A stretch of 6,423 nt of DNA. Source: Magnetovibrio sp. GTDB lineage: Bacteria > Pseudomonadota > Alphaproteobacteria > Rhodospirillales > Magnetovibrionaceae. Shown here piece after piece: positions 1-5,355 of the stretch (position 1 is the stretch's first letter; each line of letters begins with the position of its first letter). A program made the translations under genes and the position numbers. The notes beneath the pieces are model-generated. The model was given only the letters and a program-made list of their open reading frames with translations, was not told the DNA's origin and did no database searches. The stretch is taken from the NCBI GenBank assembly GCA_016763895.1, contig JAESSV010000241.1, forward strand, positions 1-6,423. Reading direction: 5' to 3'.

Positions 1-830
1 CAGGCCAAATAATTAAAGATGATGACGACTTATTAGATATGCTCAGACGTTTAGAGTCTTCAAAATCAAAGGATGATCTTGAAGAATCAAAGGAAACGGA
101 AGTCGTTGAATTAGAGGATAAGCGAAAACTTGGAATTTCCACACTTGGTTCGTTGAAACAACACCCAAGAATTTCCGCTTTTCGTAACTTTATTGAAGGC
201 TGGTATCTGAGCTATTTTACTCCTGATGCAGCAAGAAGTTTGCCTCTTTCTGGTCCACAGAAGCATCTTAACGTACATGGTGATAATCTTGGTAATGTTG
301 TTCAATTCATGGAACGGGAACATCCAAGACGATTTAAGGAAATTTTGAAACGAATTTCTGAAAAAATTCCCGGATTAAGTAGCATTGATACTGAAAAAAC
401 AAATGATGGCAGATTGCTCCTCCGGTTTAACGATAAAGGATTTGTGGACCCGTTTTATGCCCAGCAGATGTCAGATGGAACGCTAAAGGTATTTGCTTAT
501 TTGTTATTGCTTGAGGACCCCACTCCACCACCGTTTCTATGTATAGAAGAACCAGAAAATGGACTGTATCATAAACTTTTAGAAACCTTGGCTAGTGAGT
601 TTCGAGAACATGCGACTGGTCGTAAAGGAGGGTCACAAGTTTTTATTACGACACACCAACCCTATTTATTAGATTCTCTTGAACCCGAGGAAGTTTGGAT
701 TCTAGACAAAAATGATGATGGTTTTTCAGTTATACGACGAGCGAGCAATGATTCAATTGTGAAAAATTTGGTTGCGGAAGGCTTACCATTAGGTAGCCTT
801 TGGTATAGCGATTATCTGGACCAAAGGTGA
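1..830 (+). CDS. AAA_21/ABC-type ATPase, C-terminal part (5' end outside window)
   Basis: The reading frame is open from base 3, and 12 sense codons precede the first ATG at 39, so the gene almost certainly starts upstream. About 275 residues are visible. They carry the C-terminal half of an ABC-like ATPase of the AAA_21 / COG4637 kind. The ABC signature-like SDGTLK is at 471-488, Walker B with the catalytic acidic pair (FLCIEEPE) is at 534-557, and the H-loop histidine (TTH) is at 648-656. The Walker A loop must lie upstream. Between the start and the signature is a charged, Lys/Glu-rich helical stretch, as expected for the arm inserted in such SMC/Rad50-like ATPases. Base composition is AT-rich, unlike the housekeeping genes to the right, which suggests horizontal acquisition. 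The next gene begins 4 bases after the stop and encodes a DUF4276 protein, so the two probably act as an ATPase sensor/motor with a TOPRIM-like partner. The family call is firm. A defence role is inferred. Confidence 0.85.
   Translation, partial: GQIIKDDDDLLDMLRRLESSKSKDDLEESKETEVVELEDKRKLGISTLGSLKQHPRISAFRNFIEGWYLSYFTPDAARSLPLSGPQKHLNVHGDNLGNVVQFMEREHPRRFKEILKRISEKIPGLSSIDTEKTNDGRLLLRFNDKGFVDPFYAQQMSDGTLKVFAYLLLLEDPTPPPFLCIEEPENGLYHKLLETLASEFREHATGRKGGSQVFITTHQPYLLDSLEPEEVWILDKNDDGFSVIRRASNDSIVKNLVAEGLPLGSLWYSDYLDQR
823..830 (+). promoter_or_regulatory. Ribosome binding site for the DUF4276 gene
   Basis: AAAGGTGA overlaps the stop codon of the ATPase gene and ends 4 bases before the ATG at 835. 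It supports that start and suggests translational coupling of the two genes. Confidence 0.6.
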
Positions 831-834
831 ATTT

Positions 835-1488
835 ATGCATTTTGAGATACTCGTTGAAGACCTGTCTGGTGAAAGATCACTTGAAATTCTAATTCCTGAA
901 ATAATCGGCGCAGAAAATACATTCAAAATTCACTCGTATAGAGGGATTGGTCGAATTCCTAGAAATATGAAAGATAACCAAAATGCTAAAAAACGCATAT
1001 TACTCACCCAACTTCCTAAGTTATTGAAGGGTTATGGAAAAGCTTTTGCTGATTATCCAACGGAATACCCCGCTGCTGTAGTTTTGGTTTGCGACTTAGA
1101 TAACAAATGCCTAAAGACATTTAAGGCCGAATTGGTTCAAATATTAAATAATTGTCATCCACAGCCTACAACCAGGTTTTGTATAGCAATAGAAGAAGGC
1201 GAGGCTTGGTTTCTTGGTGATATTCCTGCAATCAAAGCAAGTTATCCAAACGCTAAGGATGCTGTACTCAATAATTACGTTAATGACTCAATTTGTGGCA
1301 CGTGGGAATGTCTTGCGGATGCAATTTTCCCCGGAGGCGCGCAGTCGTTATTGAAGAAAGGCGGGCAAGCCACCGGAACAGAGAAATCCGAATGGTCTAA
1401 AAGAATTTCACCTCATATGGATGTGGAAAACAATGCATCTCCAAGCTTCCGTTATTTTAAGGAAAAGTTGATTGAGCTTTCAGGGTGA
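835..1488 (+). CDS. DUF4276 family (TOPRIM-like) protein, ATPase partner
   Basis: This intact 217-residue protein of DUF4276 type is a small TOPRIM-fold family often encoded next to AAA_21 ATPases. The N-terminus has the first strand and acidic residue in FEILVEDLSGE (Glu8). The central acidic pair sits at the end of a hydrophobic strand in VVLVCDLDNK (Asp87 and Asp89). The family hallmark EEGEAWFLGD is at residues 120-129, and the C-terminus has the typical SPSFRYFKEKL ending. These acidic positions are those expected to bind divalent metal in TOPRIM nucleases, so nuclease activity is plausible but not shown. The ATG at 835 has a good Shine-Dalgarno sequence and lies 4 bases after the ATPase stop, so the two genes form one operon. 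Composition is AT-rich like its neighbour. By analogy with OLD/Gabija and PARIS-type ATPase plus TOPRIM systems, it may be the effector of a defence module. That is an inference. Confidence 0.8.
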   Translation: MHFEILVEDLSGERSLEILIPEIIGAENTFKIHSYRGIGRIPRNMKDNQNAKKRILLTQLPKLLKGYGKAFADYPTEYPAAVVLVCDLDNKCLKTFKAELVQILNNCHPQPTTRFCIAIEEGEAWFLGDIPAIKASYPNAKDAVLNNYVNDSICGTWECLADAIFPGGAQSLLKKGGQATGTEKSEWSKRISPHMDVENNASPSFRYFKEKLIELSG

Positions 1489-1490
1489 TT

Positions 1491-1766
1491 CATGACTTGC
1501 TTGAATGCTCCGCATATCTGTTTGATGAAAGCCAAGAGGTTGCTCGGGATTTTGGGGCGGTCTGTACTCCGGATTTTTTTGGTTTTAACACGAATTTAGA
1601 GCTGCAATACCGGGGTCGTTTGGATGCTTCGAAAAAGGAAACGGGGCCAAAGGATGCCGACTGAGAACTGTTCAAAGCCATGAGCCAAGTGGCCAAATGT
1701 GGGCATGGACCAAAGGCTCAAACCGCGTCTATGGGGTGCTCAATTAAGTGGAAACTGGAAAATTAA
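1491..1766 (+). pseudogene. Thioredoxin-fold (AhpC/TSA-like) protein, C-terminal remnant
   Basis: Reading the frame of base 1491 gives a clear C-terminal part of the thioredoxin family proteins related to AhpC/TSA. Recognisable similarity starts at about 1515 with YLFDESQEVA. It is followed by the cis-proline region CTPDFFGF, the strand LELQYRGRLDASKKE, an in-frame TGA at 1662-1664, then ELFKAM and the characteristic terminus MGCSIKWK before the TAA at 1764-1766. The family normally has about 100 more residues in front, including the CxxC redox motif, and these are absent. No start codon with a ribosome binding site serves the fragment, and an in-frame TGA at 1473-1475 lies just upstream. The TGA at 1662 sits where relatives usually have a basic residue, so a single CGA-to-TGA change could explain it. 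The frame is otherwise undamaged, which suggests recent decay after truncation by the left-hand module. Recognition is from memory of the family, not from an alignment. Confidence 0.8.
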
Positions 1767-1811
1767 AGACGCCATTCCGCTAACCAGCTGATATTTATAT
1801 ATTTTGAGCGT

Positions 1812-1840
1812 TTGCCAAGCCGCGCGCGCTTGGTTATCTT
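1812..1840 (+). promoter_or_regulatory. Sigma70-like promoter candidate for the TPR-bamB-der operon
   Basis: TTGCCA at 1812-1817 (5 of 6 to the -35 consensus) and TATCTT at 1835-1840 (4 of 6 to the -10 consensus) are separated by exactly 17 bases. Transcription would start near 1847 and leave a leader of roughly 55 bases before the GTG at 1903. It is the best promoter-like pair in the 136-base gap between the thioredoxin remnant and the operon. The spacer carries a perfect dyad. The same hairpin could instead act as a terminator for the upstream gene. Confidence 0.45.
1815..1833. repeat. Perfect inverted repeat CCAAGC-N7-GCTTGG
   Basis: Two 6-base arms (1815-1820 and 1828-1833) flank a CG-alternating 7-base loop. 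As RNA it would form a GC-rich hairpin followed by TTATCTT, a weak U-tract, so a rho-independent terminator for the former thioredoxin gene is possible. As DNA it fills the space between the -35 and -10 candidates, where a repressor or activator could bind. The sequence alone does not decide between these. Confidence 0.5.
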
Positions 1841-1892
1841 GTGCGGTACATACGGGCCTCAATGGCTTGGGAAAATTTAAACGATAAAACTT

Positions 1893-1896
1893 GGAG
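1893..1896 (+). promoter_or_regulatory. Ribosome binding site deciding the GTG start at 1903
   Basis: GGAG lies 6 bases before the GTG at 1903. An in-frame TTG at 1891 overlaps this site and has no good site of its own, so the GTG is the better start. Confidence 0.6.
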
Positions 1897-1902
1897 ACAT
1901 CC

Positions 1903-2568
1903 GTGGCCGATCAAATCGAAGACTCTCTGATCCGCGAAGTAAATGACGACCTGCGCGACGAGCAAATGGCAATGTTTTGGAAACGATACGGCAGTTACAT
2001 CATTGGTGTCGCTGTTCTCATCGTGATCATCGTTGCGGGCTATCAGGGTTGGAAAAAATACGACCTGAACACGCGCACCGTCGAAGGCGATAGCTTTTAT
2101 ACAGCAACGTTGCTGGCGAAATCGGGCAACATGGATGACGCAATCTTGGCCTATGCCCAATTGTCCAAGGATTCTTCAAGCGGTTACAGCACCTTGGCAA
2201 GTTTCCAACAGGCCGCATTGATGGCCGCCAATGGCGACACAAAAGGCGCAGCAGCCTTGTACACGACCCTCGCCAAAAGCAATGCCGGCGACGTCGCCAT
2301 GGGGGGCTTGGCCAACATCTTGGGCGCCATGCTGGAAATCAACACAGGCGGATACGATGTGGCGGGCATGACTTTGCGTCTTGAAGCCATTTCAAGCGAC
2401 GCTTACCCCTATCGTTACAGCGCCCGTGAACTTTTGGCCCTTGTGTCATTAAAGTCCGGGGACAAGGCCAAGGCCTTGGAACGTTTCAAATCGTTGGCTT
2501 TGGATTCCAAAACGCCGGGCGGCATTCGGGCTCGGGCAAAGAAGCTTGTCCAATACTTAGGTGGATAA
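1903..2568 (+). CDS. YfgM-like membrane-anchored TPR protein
   Basis: From the GTG at 1903 the product has 221 residues. It begins with an acidic helix (residues 5-22), then FWKRYGSYI and one transmembrane segment at about residues 31-48, with the rest facing the periplasm. The periplasmic part is Ala/Gly-rich with helix pairs typical of degenerate TPR repeats (for example GNMDDAILAYAQL, GDTKGAAALYTTLAK and GDKAKALERFKSLAL). This architecture matches the YfgM / tetratricopeptide-like family. In E. coli, YfgM is an ancillary subunit of the SecYEG translocon that works with the chaperone PpiD. The protein is close to the usual length of about 205-225 residues. The next two genes are bamB and der, the same order as in E. 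coli, which supports the call. The gene starts the operon behind the promoter candidate at 1812-1840. The family assignment is good, and the exact role in this organism is inferred. Confidence 0.8.
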   Translation: MADQIEDSLIREVNDDLRDEQMAMFWKRYGSYIIGVAVLIVIIVAGYQGWKKYDLNTRTVEGDSFYTATLLAKSGNMDDAILAYAQLSKDSSSGYSTLASFQQAALMAANGDTKGAAALYTTLAKSNAGDVAMGGLANILGAMLEINTGGYDVAGMTLRLEAISSDAYPYRYSARELLALVSLKSGDKAKALERFKSLALDSKTPGGIRARAKKLVQYLGG

Positions 2569-2578
2569 TTCGGCTCAC

Positions 2579-2584
2579 AAAGGA
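2579..2584 (+). promoter_or_regulatory. Ribosome binding site favouring the bamB start at 2594
   Basis: AAAGGA lies 9 bases before the GTG at 2594. The alternative in-frame GTG at 2561, which overlaps the end of the TPR gene, is preceded only by a weak TTAG. Confidence 0.5.
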
Positions 2585-2593
2585 TTTTTTTCG

Positions 2594-3925
2594 GTGTTCG
2601 TAAAACAAACTTTAATTCGCATCATTGCCCTTTCAACCGTTCTTGTGGGCACCAGCGCCTGTGGATCTTGGTGGGGCGATAACATAGCGCCTCCCCTGCC
2701 CGGAGAACGCATTTCGGTGCTGCGCCACGAAACGGCCTTGCAACCCGATGCGCAAACGGACACATCTGAAATTCGACTCCCGGCCCCGTCTCCGACTCCG
2801 GATTGGCCGCAAAGTGGTGGATATGCCAACCATGCCATGTACCATGTTGCGGCGGCCCCTCATTTGTCCGAAGCCTGGACCCGAGAAATTGGCTCTGGAA
2901 CGTCCGCCGGACAACGCTTTACCTCTGGCCCAATTGTCGCGGATGGTCTTATTTATGCCATTGATGTGTACAGCAAAGTAACGGCCTTTAATGCCCAAAC
3001 CGGACGGCGCATATGGTCGATTAATCTCACCCCTGACAAAGAAGATGACGGCCATATTCCCGGCGGACTCGCTTATGAAAACGGTCGTGTTTTTGTCGGA
3101 ACGGGCTTTGCTCAAGTGATCGCTTTGGATGCGAAAACGGGTCAGGTCATTTGGCGCAAAGGAGTTGGGGCTCCGGTGCACTCGGCTCCTACCGTTCGCG
3201 GGGGTCGTGTGTTTGTGGTGTCTTTGGACAACACCTTGCACGCCCTTTCCGCCGAGGATGGAAGCCAATTGTGGCTACACAACGGGTCTCCTGAAACCGC
3301 CATGTTGTTGGGTGGCGCAAGCCCCGCCGTCGACAACGGCATCGTTGTCGTGCCCTATTCTTCGGGTGAATTGGCGGCCTTGAAGGTCGAAAACGGTCGG
3401 GAATTGTGGATGGAATCCTTGTCTTCACGCCGCCGCACCGATTCCACCGCATCCATGGCCCATATCCGTGCCAACCCGGTCATTGACCGGGGGCGCGTCT
3501 TTGCCATCAGCCACAGCGGCCTCATGGTTTCGATTGATCTAAATTCCGGCCGGCGCGTTTGGGAAAAAGACATCGGCGGACAACAGTCTGTTTGGGTCGC
3601 CGGGGACTATATTTTCACCCTGACGGGAAATGAAGAACTTGCGGCCATCGAACGAGATACGGGCCGCGTGTTGTGGGTTAAATCTCTGCCCCGTTGGATC
3701 GACCCCGAAATTTTTGAAGGCCCCATTGTCTGGACCGGCCCGTTGTTGGTCAGTGATCGCCTTATTGTTGCCAATTCACAAGGCCTTGCGGTCGCAATAT
3801 CACCGTATACCGGAAAAATCCTAGGCTCTGAAAACATGCCTGACGGGGTTTCTGTTGCCCCGATTGTTGCCGGAAATATGGTTTATTTTTTGGCCGACGA
3901 TGCCACCCTGGCCGCCTATCAGTAA
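2594..3925 (+). CDS. bamB: Outer membrane assembly factor BamB-like lipoprotein (PQQ-like beta-propeller)
   Basis: The product has 443 residues from the GTG at 2594 (454 from the GTG at 2561). The N-terminus is a lipoprotein signal peptide: Lys and Arg, a hydrophobic core IIALSTVLVG, and a lipobox-like TSAC with the acylated Cys at residue 23 (34 from the longer start). A Pro-rich linker follows, then a beta-propeller. Seven regularly spaced strand motifs are visible, of the form TGRRIW, TGQVIW, DGSQLW, NGRELW, SGRRVW, TGRVLW and TGKILG. BamB is the propeller subunit of the BAM complex that folds beta-barrel proteins into the outer membrane, and it sits on the periplasmic face. PQQ itself is not bound by this family. 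The length is somewhat above E. coli BamB (about 390 residues), mainly from the N-terminal linker. The gene lies between the YfgM-like gene and der, the classic arrangement. The start is uncertain: the downstream GTG has the better ribosome binding site and gives a more usual signal peptide. Confidence 0.88.
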   Translation: MFVKQTLIRIIALSTVLVGTSACGSWWGDNIAPPLPGERISVLRHETALQPDAQTDTSEIRLPAPSPTPDWPQSGGYANHAMYHVAAAPHLSEAWTREIGSGTSAGQRFTSGPIVADGLIYAIDVYSKVTAFNAQTGRRIWSINLTPDKEDDGHIPGGLAYENGRVFVGTGFAQVIALDAKTGQVIWRKGVGAPVHSAPTVRGGRVFVVSLDNTLHALSAEDGSQLWLHNGSPETAMLLGGASPAVDNGIVVVPYSSGELAALKVENGRELWMESLSSRRRTDSTASMAHIRANPVIDRGRVFAISHSGLMVSIDLNSGRRVWEKDIGGQQSVWVAGDYIFTLTGNEELAAIERDTGRVLWVKSLPRWIDPEIFEGPIVWTGPLLVSDRLIVANSQGLAVAISPYTGKILGSENMPDGVSVAPIVAGNMVYFLADDATLAAYQ

Positions 3926-3962
3926 TATTTAGTGCTTTTAGAGGCACCTTGAAAGAAACGTC

Positions 3963-5345
3963 ATGAGTTATACCGTAGCCATCATTGGCCGCCCCAATGT
4001 GGGAAAATCTACCTTGTTCAACCGTTTGGTGGGCAAGCGCGTCGCCATTGTCGACGACCAGCCCGGCGTCACCCGGGATCGCCGCGAAGGCAAAGCCACC
4101 CTGAGCGATTTAAAGTTCACGGTGATTGATACCGCTGGCCTTGAAAATGTCCACGACGACAGCCTCGAAGCCCGCATGCGGCAACAAACCGAAGCGGCTT
4201 TTTTAGAAGCCGACATCGCCTTGTTGTTGATCGATGCCCGCACCGGCGTGACGCCCATTGACGAACACTTTGTCCAATGGCTGCGCCGCCACGAAACGCC
4301 GGTGATTATCGTGGCCAATAAATGTGAAGGGGCTCAAGGCCAAAGCGGGCTTTTGGGATGTTATGCCTTGGGCCTTGGCGAACCCGTACCCTTGTCCGCC
4401 GAACACGGCGAAGGCATGGTTGACTTGTACAACGCCCTGCAACCCCATGTGGACGCCGCCAAAGCCAACGCGGCTTACACGTTATCAAAACTAACCGACA
4501 GCGGTAAAGAATCCGATGATGAAATCATCAACGCACATCCGTTGCAAATGGCCATCGTCGGTCGTCCAAACGTTGGTAAATCCACCATGGTCAACACCTT
4601 GTTGGGCGAAGACCGCATGTTAACCGGCCCCGAAGCCGGCATCACGCGGGATTCCATATCTATTCCTTGGACCCACGGCGGGCGCGAATTTAACCTGATC
4701 GACACTGCGGGTTTACGCCGCCGCGCCCGTGTGAATGAAAAGGTCGAGGCTCTTTCGGGGGCCGAAACCCGTCGGGCCATAGACTATGCCCAAGTCGTTG
4801 TGTTGGTTTTGGATGCCAACGACATGTTGGAAAAACAAGACCTGACCATCGCCCGCAACATCATCGAAGAAGGCCGGGCGTTGATCCTTGCGGTCAACAA
4901 ATGGGACACCATCAAAGATCGCGGCGCGGCGCTGGACAAGCTTCACGATCGTTTGCAAACGTCTCTGCCCCAGGTTCGCGGCATCCCCGTTGTGACCGTG
5001 TCCGGGCAAACCGGGCGCGGCCTTGATAAAATGCTGGATGCTGTGTTGGATGTTTACGAAGTGTGGAACCGCCGCGTGCCCACCGCCAAGCTTAACCGTT
5101 GGCTCGAAGAAATCCTAGAACACCACCAACCGCCTTTGATTTCAGGACGGCGCAGCAAGGTCCGCTATATCACCCAACCCAAAACCCGTCCCCCGACGTT
5201 TGCCTTGTTTGTAAGCCATGAAAAAGGTCTGCCGGAATCTTATATTCGCTACATGGCCAATGCCTTGCGCGAAGACTTCGACCTGTGGGGCGTTCCGTTA
5301 CGGCTCATCGTGCGCAAGGGAACCAATCCGTTTGCCCCAAAATAG
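3963..5345 (+). CDS. der: Ribosome biogenesis GTPase Der (EngA)
   Basis: This 460-residue protein has the tandem GTPase domains unique to Der, needed for maturation of the 50S ribosomal subunit. Domain 1 has the P-loop GRPNVGKS at residues 9-16, switch PGVTRD at 34-39, DTAG at 57-60 region, NKCE at 119-122 and SAEHG near 145. Domain 2 has GRPNVGKS at 200-207, AGITRD at 225-230, DTAG at 247-250, NKWD at 312-315 and a G5-like VSGQTG at 346-351, where SGQ replaces the more usual SAx. An acidic linker (about 175-192) joins the two domains. A C-terminal KH-like domain (about 360-455) ends in the conserved RKGTNPF. Full length and intact. It begins 37 bases after bamB with only a weak purine-rich site (GAAAG) in front of the ATG, and no terminator is evident between the genes, so co-transcription is likely. 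The identification is firm. Confidence 0.98.
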   Translation: MSYTVAIIGRPNVGKSTLFNRLVGKRVAIVDDQPGVTRDRREGKATLSDLKFTVIDTAGLENVHDDSLEARMRQQTEAAFLEADIALLLIDARTGVTPIDEHFVQWLRRHETPVIIVANKCEGAQGQSGLLGCYALGLGEPVPLSAEHGEGMVDLYNALQPHVDAAKANAAYTLSKLTDSGKESDDEIINAHPLQMAIVGRPNVGKSTMVNTLLGEDRMLTGPEAGITRDSISIPWTHGGREFNLIDTAGLRRRARVNEKVEALSGAETRRAIDYAQVVVLVLDANDMLEKQDLTIARNIIEEGRALILAVNKWDTIKDRGAALDKLHDRLQTSLPQVRGIPVVTVSGQTGRGLDKMLDAVLDVYEVWNRRVPTAKLNRWLEEILEHHQPPLISGRRSKVRYITQPKTRPPTFALFVSHEKGLPESYIRYMANALREDFDLWGVPLRLIVRKGTNPFAPK

Positions 5346-5355
5346 CGGCTAGCGA

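Larger units (their letters stand above)
1..1500. other. Right end of a putative acquired (genomic-island) segment
   Basis: The two left genes are clearly more AT-rich than everything to the right (sampled lines about 35-43% GC against about 57% in der). The change coincides with a broken gene that begins within about 30 bases of the DUF4276 stop. No integrase, tRNA, direct repeat or inverted terminal repeat is visible at this edge, so the mechanism of entry is unknown. The left boundary is outside the window. Confidence 0.5.

Noticed and set aside
1662..1664. In-frame TGA as a possible selenocysteine codon in a redox protein
   Set aside because: It lies in a helix after the conserved RGRLDASKKE stretch, where relatives have a basic residue, not at a redox-active position, and the gene is already truncated. 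No selenocysteine-insertion hairpin is evident.
1490..1696. 68-codon minus-strand open frame over the thioredoxin remnant
   Set aside because: The opposite strand encodes a recognisable thioredoxin-family sequence, so this is a shadow.
2633..3268. 211-codon minus-strand open frame inside bamB
   Set aside because: It lies antisense to a well-supported beta-propeller gene, has no ribosome binding site or recognisable domain, and its residue pattern is a reflection of the bamB codons.
3932..3947. Small hairpin GTGC...GCAC between bamB and der as a terminator
   Set aside because: The stem is only 4-5 base pairs and no T-tract follows, so read-through into der is more likely.
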